Source of the DNA: Proteobacteria bacterium UBA7415
GTDB lineage: Bacteria; Pseudomonadota; Gammaproteobacteria; Arenicellales; Arenicellaceae
DNA: 64,000 nucleotides
Direction: 5' to 3'
Assembly (NCBI GenBank): GCA_002470515.1
Contig: DKML01000031.1
Coordinates: 186,001-250,000, forward strand
The position numbers and the translations under genes were made by a program. The notes under the pieces were generated by a model. It was given only the letters and a program-made list of their open reading frames with translations, was not told where the DNA came from and did no database searches. Positions 16,606-25,247 of the stretch are shown here, piece after piece. How positions within the stretch are numbered: the stretch's first letter is position 1; every line of letters starts with the position of its first letter.

Positions 16606-18591
16606 CTAAATGGGGTAACGTTTTAGTACATCGTCACCCAGAGCGTCAGCTAAAGGGGTTAGTTGTTGCTCGTAATTACGCCACTGCTCAAGAGCTGTGG
16701 TATAGATTGGCTGACGCACTTGCTCGGAACTCGGTGTTCGCACATTACGTTTGGTCTTATAAAACTCGATACAAGACTGTTCGAACTCAAGACCGCAGAA
16801 CTCAAGCATTCGGTGAACTTGTGTATCCAAGTCCGCCACCACGTCTTCATGTTGAACTCGCAATACAGAGCCTGGTAACACACTATCCCAGTGATCCATT
16901 AAGCGAACGTACTCTCGGTAATATTCGCCAATCTGGCGCAACCCATAAGTAAACTCTTGGCCTTCTGCGAATAGCTGCTTAAATCCGCTAAAGCAACAAG
17001 ACATTGGGTGTCGGCGCGCATCAATTATTTTCGCATTAGGCAAAATAAGTTTAATTAGCCCAATGTGTAAAAAGTTGTTGGGCATTTTATCGATGAATAA
17101 CGGTGCGTCTCCTCGGAACACTCGAGTGTCTTCAATATACTGCTCACCAAACGTTTTTAGTAGTTCTGGGTCTATATCTTTCAAGACAGCAGGGTATCGT
17201 GGTTCTTCGCCAGCTTTAGGCACGCTGCGCCCTAGTAAGCGTCGTGACAAACTCATGATGTCAGGCAATTCATGCGTGCCGTCTATCTGCGAATGCGATG
17301 CCAGTATCTGCTCTATTAGAGTTGAACCTGCTCGAGGCAAACCAACCACAAATATGGGATCCGGAGCAATGCACCCTGCCTTAGCATGACGCTCAAAAAG
17401 CTCTGGGGTACAAATTTCAATTTGACGTTGCACGCGCTTACTAATATCTGGCGACGCGCCCCTGGCCCGTTCGGAATTTAATTGATTACCGCGCTCATAA
17501 AATTTGAATGAGCGTTCAAAGTCATTTTTGTCTTCAAATGCTTTACCCAATGCAAAACAAAAATGAACTCGGTCGACGATCGAAGTCGTTTCTCTTTGCT
17601 CATAGTCCAGCATATGAGCAATTTCTTGTTTAGTAAATTTATAGGTTTTCGTGTTAGCAAGGCTCCAAAATGCATCTCCAAAATCAGGAACGTTCTTGTA
17701 TAGGCTTTGATATGCCGTCACCGATTCAGCGAAATTACCCGCCGTTTTATGCGCATGACCCGCCAGTAAATAAGCACTTTTAAGATTAGTTTGGCTTTCG
17801 ATCAAACCGTTAAAACTGTCTAACGCACCTTCGATATCACCTACGCCCATTCGAGCTGAACCCAGCAACGTCTTCGCCTCATCATTATTAGGGTCGGCTT
17901 CGATTAGCTCTTGAGCTATGGCATGAGCCGCTGCAAACTTCTGACGCTTGAGCCGTACACTAGCAAGATCGAACTTGGCACCTAGATGATCTGGTTCGAA
18001 GACTACGGCGCTATCTAACATAAACTCAGCATCATCCAATATCTGCGCTTGCGTCGCTATCTGCGCCAAAATACGCAGACCTTCAACATGCTTTTGATGC
18101 GTTTGCATAAATGCTCTACAGACTTGATCCGCTGTATCCAAGTCTCCTTGGTTCAAACAGCTCCGAGCAGCGACTAATTCTTCGGGGAGTGCCGACAATT
18201 CGTCAACATTGCGCTGAGCAAATTGACTGTTAGCTTCATCGCCTAACATCCGATAGAGCTGCACTAACGGTATCCAGCTCGACAACAACGCCGAGTCGCG
18301 CGCTACCGCTTGCGAATAGCCGAAGGCCGCTTTCTCTGCATTACGCCCTGCTACATGCACATGTCCAAGCTCTTGATAGGCTCGAATGTGTTCAGGGTCC
18401 GCTTGTAATATTTGTTTTAGACAGCTCAATGCTTCTGCGCGACGATCTAAACGGCGCAAGCAAACAGCTCGAACGTACAGTATGGCTACTTGAGTTTGGT
18501 CTTCGCTGGGAAGTGCATCAAGCTCAGCAATTGCTTCGATATGTTTGCCTTCTTGCGCAAGCTGTTGAGCGGATTCAATTGTGTTCGACAT
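16606..18591 (-). CDS. TPR-repeat sulfotransferase family protein
   Basis: 661 residues in two parts. Residues 1-380 are tetratricopeptide repeats (for example AYQELGHVHVAGRNAEKAAFGYSQAVARD near 71-100, and AEALSCLKQILQADPEH). Residues 410-661 are a sulfotransferase domain whose 5'-phosphosulfate loop GLPRAGSTLIEQIL is at 417-430, followed by THELPD. Such fusions resemble protein-tyrosine or polysaccharide sulfotransferases, with the TPR part recruiting the acceptor. No signal peptide is seen, so it acts in the cytoplasm or at the membrane face. The acceptor is unknown. Confidence 0.85.
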   Translation of the reverse strand: MSNTIESAQQLAQEGKHIEAIAELDALPSEDQTQVAILYVRAVCLRRLDRRAEALSCLKQILQADPEHIRAYQELGHVHVAGRNAEKAAFGYSQAVARDSALLSSWIPLVQLYRMLGDEANSQFAQRNVDELSALPEELVAARSCLNQGDLDTADQVCRAFMQTHQKHVEGLRILAQIATQAQILDDAEFMLDSAVVFEPDHLGAKFDLASVRLKRQKFAAAHAIAQELIEADPNNDEAKTLLGSARMGVGDIEGALDSFNGLIESQTNLKSAYLLAGHAHKTAGNFAESVTAYQSLYKNVPDFGDAFWSLANTKTYKFTKQEIAHMLDYEQRETTSIVDRVHFCFALGKAFEDKNDFERSFKFYERGNQLNSERARGASPDISKRVQRQIEICTPELFERHAKAGCIAPDPIFVVGLPRAGSTLIEQILASHSQIDGTHELPDIMSLSRRLLGRSVPKAGEEPRYPAVLKDIDPELLKTFGEQYIEDTRVFRGDAPLFIDKMPNNFLHIGLIKLILPNAKIIDARRHPMSCCFSGFKQLFAEGQEFTYGLRQIGEYYREYVRLMDHWDSVLPGSVLRVQHEDVVADLDTQVHRMLEFCGLEFEQSCIEFYKTKRNVRTPSSEQVRQPIYTTALEQWRNYEQQLTPLADALGDDVLKRYPI

Positions 18592-18714
18592 GCTGAATTA
18601 TGTGGGTAATAGGTCTGGGTTGCTAAAATTAGCACTTAAAATTGAATAATACAGAAATTGGTATTTTTAAAAAAATCTTCAACTACGAACGAATTAGAAA
18701 TTCGTCCTATAAAT

Positions 18715-18744
18715 AAAAAAGGTGGGCAATTGCCCACCTTTTTT
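18715..18744 (-). terminator. Terminator of the TonB-dependent receptor gene (bidirectional)
   Basis: A perfect palindrome: GGTGGGC/GCCCACC stem with an AATT loop, flanked by six A and six T. It lies 49 bp past the receptor stop and would separate it from the downstream TPR-sulfotransferase gene on the same strand. Confidence 0.92.
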
Positions 18745-18792
18745 AAGCTCGTAATCAACTTACGAATATGAAATTAAAATTTCTCGAAATAT

Positions 18793-21522
18793 CTAGAAAT
18801 CGTAGTTCATACGGATACCAACAGTACGTGGACGCGTTACGGCAACCGTAGGAGTGTAATCAAAGGTAGAAACATGCGTCACACCTGATTCATCAAACAG
18901 GTTGTTAACGTAAAGTTCTACACCTAAATTATCCTTATTGAAGCCTGCTGCAACATTCACCAGCGTATAAGACTCTTGAACATATCGACCGTTTTGGAAG
19001 AACTGTCCACCTTGCGCTAAACCAAACGTACCTGGCAAGTTAGTGGCTGTGCGGCTTGCACCGAATGTACCACCTTCATTAGCGATTTGAAGTCCTGAAC
19101 CCTGGCCGTAAATGCGACGAGTTACGTCTTCCGCAAAATAGGCATTACCAACGATTCCTGCTTTGCTGTCGCCAGTATGCGCAAGTGCACCCTGAACATA
19201 AGCATCGGCGCCCATCGACTCCCAGTTGAAGTTATAACGCGCTCGCACGTTAAACGAGAAGTCAGATGTATAAGGCAGTTCGCTTCCAACCGGAACCGCA
19301 ACCCCTTCTAACTGAGCATTCAAACGAGTAATCTCGGAATCAACAAATGACGCGGCGCCAGAAATCGTTAGCTTATCTGTTGCAGCCCATTGGTAATCTA
19401 GATCTATACCTTGAATATCGGCATCACCTACGTTCTCAATAAACACTAAGAATGCGATGTTTGATGGGTCAAAGCGTGCTGACTGTAGATCAGTGATTTC
19501 AGAATTGTAGTACGTGGCATTTAATCGCAACGTACCGTCTAAGAAATCTCCCTTCATACCCACTTCAAAGTTGCTTAACTCATCCGTTGAGGCAATAGCG
19601 GGGACTGCATACCCTTCAAAAACACCAGTTTGGTTACCTGAAGCTACACCCGCATTACGGTTAGCAACTTGAGGGCGGAAGCCTTCGGAGTAAGTCGCAA
19701 AAACCATAAGGTCTGGGTTGACACGATAATCGAAGCTTACCTTCGGAATAGTATCTGATTGATTCGCAACACCATCCGCGCCTAAACCTGTAACTGTTCC
19801 TGACTGCCCTAGGTTAATTAATCTTTGCGTTACGTGGTTATCAAACGAATTGCCATCACAACCAACTGAACCGTCTGGACGAACCGCAGCAACTGCTCCG
19901 TTACCAGAACGAGATGCCGGCAATGTTGATGGATCTACGTTTTTACAACCAAACGATGAGCCGGTTGCACCTTGAAACTGAAAATCAAGGTCGTAGCGGC
20001 GTAAACCAAGACGCATAGACAACGCGTCGGTAATATCGAACTTCAACTCACCAAAGAAAGCAATTTGATCTTCGTTACGTGTAAAGTCATTAACGAAAAT
20101 GGTAGATGCTCCGCGAGCGCCTGGATTGCCAACACCTTGGCGTGGAATATCAGTCGCAATACTGCCACCGCCACCAGGGGTAACGGCTACATCAAAACCT
20201 GCGCCAACGGCACCGAAGTATTGAAAGTGACCGCTTGAGTTAGTTTCCATCTCATCGATAAATATACCTGCGGTATAGCTAAAACGATTTTCAGGATCAC
20301 TTTGAATACGCAACTCATGAGTTGTGCGTTCGTTGGTCGTATTGTCTTGATATTGCTTACGGAAATCATGCAATGTATCTGCACCACCACCGTAGGAAAA
20401 TGGACTGCCTAGATAGTAAGCTTGGTAACCACCGCCAAATGTATAAAGCGTGTAGTCAGTAATATTACTTACTTCGCGATCTAGATAACCACCAGTGTAA
20501 ATGAGGTCAAGCTGACCAACACGACCTTCAACCGTCCATGTCGTGAGGTTAAACTCATCAGTCAATGTGTCCGGTGAATAGATCTGAGACGACGAATCAC
20601 CCAAAACTGGGCTTACAGCAAACGCGCCGTCTGTTTCCAAACGCTGCATTGAGTGCTGTACCAACACATCCCAATCGTCATTAATATTGTGCTTCAGACT
20701 GAGTCGCGCACCGGTATAACTCGCATCGTTAAAGTTCTCTTCAACAAGACTATCGTTACTCGGACGTATCACTTCTGCATCAGGCAAAATTGTGGATGAA
20801 CCCAAAGAAATCTGGTTGCGATTAACTACGTTAATCAACTGACTATCATCAGGATTAAAACTGCCGGGCTTGTTGTCAATCCAACCGCCTTGAGTATTAC
20901 TGTAAACAACAGCACGTACTGCGGTGTTTTCGCTCAAAGGAAGATTCACGTAGGCTTCGCCCGTAGAACTAAGGTCGCCACCGGACGTTGAAGAAAATCC
21001 TGCGCTAACACCGGCTTGTGTTTCGCCTAGAACCGGTTTATTCGTAATCAAGCGCAATGTGCCCGACTGCGAACTCGCACCGAATAATGTGCCTTGAGGA
21101 CCCGCCAATACTTCTACGCGTTCTAAATCAGCGGCGTAGATGTCTAAGTTTCGACCACCAAATGCGACCGGCTGCTCATCAAGATATAAAGCAACTTGTG
21201 GAGCTGAACCTTGAACCGATGAAACAGTCGTACTGGTTTGCTCAGTGGCAGCGCCACGGATATAAATTTCGTTACGGCCTGGACCTGAACCCTGTTGAAC
21301 TACATTAGGTAGAAATTTGATGTATTCGCCGAAAGTCGCAACGCCTAGGTTTTTCATTGCTTGGCCATTTAACGCCTGCACAGAAACCGGTACGTCTTGC
21401 ATGCTCTCAGAACGCTTTGTAGCCGTTACTACGATTGTTTCGAGTGCTGCGTTGGCGTTACCCATCGATAAAGATGCACCCAATGCAAGCGCTATCGCAC
21501 TGCTTAACTTGGATTTATTCAT
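18793..21522 (-). CDS. TonB-dependent outer-membrane receptor
   Basis: 909 residues. The signal peptide ends ...MGNANA near residue 25, followed by a TonB-box-like LETIVVTATKR. The plug domain spans about 40-170 (SVQALNGQAM, IYIRGAA, LERVEVLAGPQGTLFGASSQSGTL), and the rest is a beta-barrel ending in NYDF. The start ATG at 21522 has AGGAG 10 nt upstream, so an in-frame start 54 bp upstream is rejected. This receptor type takes up iron complexes, vitamins or organic nutrients. No neighbouring siderophore or polysaccharide genes point to a substrate, so none is assigned. Confidence 0.93.
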   Translation of the reverse strand: MNKSKLSSAIALALGASLSMGNANAALETIVVTATKRSESMQDVPVSVQALNGQAMKNLGVATFGEYIKFLPNVVQQGSGPGRNEIYIRGAATEQTSTTVSSVQGSAPQVALYLDEQPVAFGGRNLDIYAADLERVEVLAGPQGTLFGASSQSGTLRLITNKPVLGETQAGVSAGFSSTSGGDLSSTGEAYVNLPLSENTAVRAVVYSNTQGGWIDNKPGSFNPDDSQLINVVNRNQISLGSSTILPDAEVIRPSNDSLVEENFNDASYTGARLSLKHNINDDWDVLVQHSMQRLETDGAFAVSPVLGDSSSQIYSPDTLTDEFNLTTWTVEGRVGQLDLIYTGGYLDREVSNITDYTLYTFGGGYQAYYLGSPFSYGGGADTLHDFRKQYQDNTTNERTTHELRIQSDPENRFSYTAGIFIDEMETNSSGHFQYFGAVGAGFDVAVTPGGGGSIATDIPRQGVGNPGARGASTIFVNDFTRNEDQIAFFGELKFDITDALSMRLGLRRYDLDFQFQGATGSSFGCKNVDPSTLPASRSGNGAVAAVRPDGSVGCDGNSFDNHVTQRLINLGQSGTVTGLGADGVANQSDTIPKVSFDYRVNPDLMVFATYSEGFRPQVANRNAGVASGNQTGVFEGYAVPAIASTDELSNFEVGMKGDFLDGTLRLNATYYNSEITDLQSARFDPSNIAFLVFIENVGDADIQGIDLDYQWAATDKLTISGAASFVDSEITRLNAQLEGVAVPVGSELPYTSDFSFNVRARYNFNWESMGADAYVQGALAHTGDSKAGIVGNAYFAEDVTRRIYGQGSGLQIANEGGTFGASRTATNLPGTFGLAQGGQFFQNGRYVQESYTLVNVAAGFNKDNLGVELYVNNLFDESGVTHVSTFDYTPTVAVTRPRTVGIRMNYDF

Positions 21523-21959
21523 TTTTGATAATCTCCTTTTTCTCGTTATAGTTATTATTAGTTTTATTCGTATCACTCTCTTATCCGCGATACCAAAGAT
21601 CTAAAAAAACCTAATAAATAGGAGCCTCTTAGAAATTTGGCGACGGACTTAAAGCGCTTGAGACGTGCCCCTAAAACGATTAAACAGATTTTTGCGTGAC
21701 GATATTTTCAAAGCCTATGGCGAGCCTACGGCAAGCCAACATGGCGCTTAAAATCGGCAAGGAGAAATCTGCTCCAGCTCTAATCAGGATAGATGCTTAA
21801 AAGCGAAACTCAGTCCAACTAATTGCTTTTTGCAAATTTAGTATAAACAATGCATCGCGGTATAACCACCGCAGTTCCCGCAATATACCCGCACAATCGC
21901 TCTTAATTGTTCATTAAGCGACCCTTTCTGGACTTTTGACATTTGTTGGTGAGCAAATA
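21523..21959. other. Intergenic stretch upstream of the TonB receptor, 437 bp
   Basis: It holds the receptor leader (minus strand, strong AGGAG next to the ATG) and the 3' end of the alcohol dehydrogenase unit. Two small hairpins lie in tandem at about 21855-21920: GCGGT-ATAACC-ACCGC, and GCTTAAT/ATTAAGAGC with one bulged base. Neither has a U-tract. No cobalamin, TPP or other riboswitch core was recognised. Confidence 0.4.
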
Positions 21960-23120
21960 TTACTCAATGACCGAGCGGTAGAGTTCGATCATATCTTGCT
22001 GAGTTGGAACTCGTGGATTATTGGCTGGAGAACCAGATTGCTCTGCTTGAGCCGCCATTATAGAAACAACTTCAAGATAATTTTGTCGCGAAATTCCGTA
22101 CTCCAATGGTGTAGGAACCGCCAATTCTGTATTTAATGCGCGCAATTCGTCTAACAGTAAGTCATTTGCTTCATCATCGGTATGCGATTTTTGCGCAACC
22201 CCCATTTGACGCGCACAATCAGCGTACCGCTCTACAGCGGCAGGAATCGAATATTCGGTCACAGCGGGCAATAACATTGCATTAGAAAGCCCGTGCGGCA
22301 CATGAAAGAACGCGCCTATAGGACGACTCATCCCATGCACCAATGCCACGGATGCATTTGAAAACGCCATCCCTGCGAGGGTCGCGCCTAACATTACTGC
22401 TTCGCGCGCCTGTCGATCATTCCCATTGCTATACACTTTACGCAAATTGGGTGCGATCAAACTCATGGCTGCTAACGCTTGTTGATCACTAAATGCGTTA
22501 GCCTTTTTACTGACGTACGCTTCTATCGCGTGGGTTAACGCGTCTATTGCAGTATCAGCGGTGGTTCGGGGCGGTACGGTTAGCGTTAATTCATAGTCTA
22601 CTAAAGCAGCGCGCGGTAAAAATGCGGCGCCCGCGCAAAGCATCTTCTCGTCAGTGGTTTCGTCTGTTATTACGGTAAAGCGCGTTGCCTCGCTGCCAGT
22701 ACCCGCGGTGGTGGGAATTGCAATTACCGGCAAGCCCAACTGATCAACCGAGCGCGGGACTTTATAATCGCGCATTTCGCCACCAAAGTGATGTAACACC
22801 GAGAGAGCCTTGGCAGTATCGATAGGACTCCCCCCTCCTAAAGCGACTAGACAATCGTAGTTTCCTGCCTTGAGCATCTCTAGACTCGGCTGAAGTGAGG
22901 CAACAGTCGGCTCTGGCAACGTTTGGTCGCAGTAGTCACAATCCACACCCGCTTCATCGAGCAGCTTAACGATAGACGCAGCATAACCAAGCTCGACCAT
23001 CATCGGATCTGTAATCATGAGAGGCTTAGAGCAATTTAGATTGGCTAGCACCTCTGCCAATTGGCCGGATGAACCTGCTCCTATGTGCATTATCGAAGGG
23101 AGTTGTATGAGGTATGACAT
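21960..23120 (-). CDS. Iron-containing alcohol dehydrogenase
   Basis: 386 residues of the group III (Fe-type) alcohol dehydrogenases. The NAD-binding GGGSPIDTAKAL motif is near residue 97, PTTAGTGSEAT near 136, and the metal ligands lie in the DALTHAIEAYV and HGMSRPIGAFFHVPHGLSNAMLLP segments. It reduces or oxidises small alcohols and aldehydes; the substrate is not predictable. It follows the ACT-V4R gene by 119 bp on the same strand, so the two could be cotranscribed. Confidence 0.9.
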   Translation of the reverse strand: MSYLIQLPSIMHIGAGSSGQLAEVLANLNCSKPLMITDPMMVELGYAASIVKLLDEAGVDCDYCDQTLPEPTVASLQPSLEMLKAGNYDCLVALGGGSPIDTAKALSVLHHFGGEMRDYKVPRSVDQLGLPVIAIPTTAGTGSEATRFTVITDETTDEKMLCAGAAFLPRAALVDYELTLTVPPRTTADTAIDALTHAIEAYVSKKANAFSDQQALAAMSLIAPNLRKVYSNGNDRQAREAVMLGATLAGMAFSNASVALVHGMSRPIGAFFHVPHGLSNAMLLPAVTEYSIPAAVERYADCARQMGVAQKSHTDDEANDLLLDELRALNTELAVPTPLEYGISRQNYLEVVSIMAAQAEQSGSPANNPRVPTQQDMIELYRSVIE

Positions 23121-23239
23121 GGTATTAGTCCAGCTCGTTTATGAGGGGGGGTTAGTTTAGAGAGAATTATGTGAAAACGGTTTTATCGTACTTTTAAACC
23201 ATTCGGATCAGGGCACCTAACGACACAGCAAACAAATCA

Positions 23240-24028
23240 CTAGTTTTCGTTAAACCGAAACAAACAATAAGGATCACCATCCATACGGCAATTGCTTTCT
23301 TCTACGTGTACGTATTTCATACCTGGGGTGACCTCCATGACGCCCTGAATATATCCATTCAAAAAGCCGCATTTTTCTACTTTCTCTGCTCGACCAAATC
23401 GAAATCCAAAAAGACCTGGCTTTTGTTCTTCTTGGTCCTGGGTGAACACGGAACTCAGCACCTTTAACCCCCCATCCGAGTACTCCACATTAGCAAGGCC
23501 CGTAATATCTGGAATTAATCGTGACGTTGCAAACTCAGCCATCTCGGGCTTTTCTTGGACTGTTTTGAACATGTCTGCTCGCAAGGCTGCTACCTCTACC
23601 CCTAATGCAAACATCAGCTCTGAAGCCTGATCATTTGCTAATGACTCTCTATATTCTATGACCAACTCGATAATGTTGGGAAATGCTTCTGCAATGGCAA
23701 CAGCCCTTGGGTCGGTGAAACCACGCGAACCATACGAGATATCTGCGTCACTGGAAGGTTCAAATGAGTCAACAGAACTGGCTTCGAAATACAATTCTGG
23801 CTCTTCATCCGACAACAACTCTAGCACCCCTGGAATCGCTCGAATAATTCCAGACAGTTCGATCTCAGAAATTTCAGGCCCCTCAACTATCAGATCTATT
23901 TGCCGATGATCAGCAGCCTCGATCATCTTCTGCTGTGCAAGATGTAGGTTAATCCGTCGTAACGCCACAATGATGCGCGCTAGAACTCCAGCTGATTTAT
24001 CACTTTTAATACTTAGTTTAATTTGCAT
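23240..24028 (-). CDS. ACT domain-V4R domain fusion protein, putative ligand sensor
   Basis: 262 residues. Residues 1-75 (IKLSIKSDKSAGVLARIIVALRR... IRAIPGVLELLSDE) have the pattern of an ACT regulatory domain. After an acidic linker and a helical region, the C-terminus has the V4R/vinyl-reductase signature: Cys220 in KCGFLNGYIQG and the pair Cys247/Cys255 in ESNCRMDGDPYCLFRF. V4R domains bind small hydrophobic ligands or metals and often sit beside output domains. No output domain is present here. Function is unknown; sensing an amino-acid-like or redox ligand for the adjacent alcohol dehydrogenase is only a guess. Confidence 0.65.
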   Translation of the reverse strand: MQIKLSIKSDKSAGVLARIIVALRRINLHLAQQKMIEAADHRQIDLIVEGPEISEIELSGIIRAIPGVLELLSDEEPELYFEASSVDSFEPSSDADISYGSRGFTDPRAVAIAEAFPNIIELVIEYRESLANDQASELMFALGVEVAALRADMFKTVQEKPEMAEFATSRLIPDITGLANVEYSDGGLKVLSSVFTQDQEEQKPGLFGFRFGRAEKVEKCGFLNGYIQGVMEVTPGMKYVHVEESNCRMDGDPYCLFRFNEN

Positions 24029-24257
24029 GACAGTGTCAAAAGATAAGCGTTTTTAATCGGCCGATATTTCGGTGTATTCATGAATAGTTGCTCAATCATC
24101 TAGTTACGTCAATTGGAATGCTCTAATTGTAACCAGGCGCCTCACTAGGCAGACATCAATATACATTCAATTGGTTGTCAGTGGCGAGGAAACGCAAAAC
24201 TGAAATCAAATATTTGATCTTCGTGATGATTTTGGACCACGCTCAGACTACTGATAA

Positions 24258-24318
24258 TGCTGCTAACTCAACAGCATTGGTAGCATGTCTAGCCCTCTCT
24301 CTAAGTTAGGGCTTTTTA
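24258..24318 (+). ncRNA. Candidate small RNA ending in an intrinsic terminator
   Basis: Hairpin 1 is ATGCTG (24258-24263) with CAGCAT (24273-24278). Hairpin 2 is AGCCCT (24292-24297) with AGGGCT (24309-24314), followed by a T-rich tail to 24320. The nearest upstream gene runs the other way, so this terminator has no open reading frame to end. A possible promoter is TTTGGA (24232-24237) with GATAAT (24254-24259), 16 bp apart; that -10 would place the start near 24266, inside hairpin 1. A leader attenuator of the GntR gene is the alternative. Confidence 0.35.
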
Positions 24319-24346
24319 TTGAATACGCTACATTTATCATATATAT

Positions 24347-24361
24347 CTACGTAGACGTCTT
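24347..24361. promoter_or_regulatory. Interlocked palindromes upstream of the GntR gene
   Basis: TCTACGTAGA (24347-24356) and AGACGTCT (24354-24361) share three bases, about 105 bp before the ATG. Such symmetry would suit an autoregulatory GntR/FCD operator, but the site has not been matched to a known consensus. Confidence 0.3.
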
Positions 24362-24464
24362 CGAGCTAAAGTAGTAAAAATGGCAAGCATGCTAAGTTTT
24401 CGTTTTCACTCTGCACGACACTGTTCGCACCACACAGATAAACCATTAGGGCTTCGTTTCACAA

Positions 24465-25184
24465 ATGCTTAATGCAAACAACAGGTTCAATTTAACTCAG
24501 CAGGTTGCCGAGACCCTCGGCAAGGCTATTGTTCGTGGCGAGTACAGCAAGGATAAGCCCGTACCGAGCGAAGCAGTGATTTGTACGCAATTAGAAGTGA
24601 GCCGCAGCGCGGCTCGCGAGGCAGTTAAATCGCTTGCTGCCAAGGGGTTAATTTCGTCGCGCGCTCGTCAAGGCATTCGGATATTGCCTGAGAGTCAATG
24701 GAACCTTTTTGATGCGGACGTTTTACGTTGGCTAAGTATTACCAATCCCTCGCTCGAGCTAATTCGAGAATGTGCGGAACTGCGCGTTGCGATGGAACCC
24801 GAAGCAGCCGCCTTAGCTGCAACGAGACAAAACCGAAAAAAACTGGATCTTGTCTGTGCAGCTTTAAACGAAATGCGCTTAGCCGAGACGGGCGCAGCCG
24901 ACCCACTTGAAGCCGATATTAGTTTTCACCTTAGTATCTTGAGCGCGAGTGAAAACCGTTTCTTTATACAGCTGGGTAGAATCATTGATACGACTCTGCG
25001 CGGGTCAATTCGCTTCACTAATCACCGCAGCGGTCTGCCTGCAGCCAGCTACGCGGATCATAAGCTCATCTACGATGCGATAGTTGCTGGCGAGGCCAGC
25101 GAAGCGGCCAACTCATCGAGACAGTTGATGGAAGAAGCACTCGCATTTATTACCTGCGCAATTGACGAACGTGACAACTCATAA
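24465..25184 (+). CDS. GntR-family regulator with FCD domain (FadR subfamily, DgoR-like)
   Basis: 239 residues. The winged helix-turn-helix is at about 10-75 (VPSEAVICTQLEVSRSAAREAVKSLAAKGLI), followed by a helical FCD ligand domain with metal-binding histidines (DISFHLSILSAS and the NHRSGLPAASYADHKLI region). The LFDADVLRWL segment after the DNA-binding part resembles sugar-acid regulators such as DgoR. It converges with the alpha-galactosidase gene 63 bp away, so control of galactoside or sugar-acid use is inferred. Confidence 0.85.
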   Translation: MLNANNRFNLTQQVAETLGKAIVRGEYSKDKPVPSEAVICTQLEVSRSAAREAVKSLAAKGLISSRARQGIRILPESQWNLFDADVLRWLSITNPSLELIRECAELRVAMEPEAAALAATRQNRKKLDLVCAALNEMRLAETGAADPLEADISFHLSILSASENRFFIQLGRIIDTTLRGSIRFTNHRSGLPAASYADHKLIYDAIVAGEASEAANSSRQLMEEALAFITCAIDERDNS

Positions 25185-25247
25185 GCGTCTTATGTCGTCG
25201 CCCGACATATTCAGGACTGATTAAATGAACCTACCTGTCTATCTGGC

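Larger units (their letters stand above)
24029..24464. other. Intergenic stretch with structured elements, 436 bp
   Basis: It separates two divergent genes. It contains a 14-bp perfect palindrome ATCAAATATTTGAT (24205-24218), a hairpin followed by an intrinsic terminator on the plus strand with no plus-strand gene before it (24258-24318), and two interlocked palindromes (24347-24361) nearer to the GntR gene. Confidence 0.5.

Noticed and set aside
25191..25209. Terminator between the GntR and alpha-galactosidase genes
   Set aside because: TATGTCG/CGACATA forms a good stem but no T-run follows on either strand, so it is listed only as a symmetric site.
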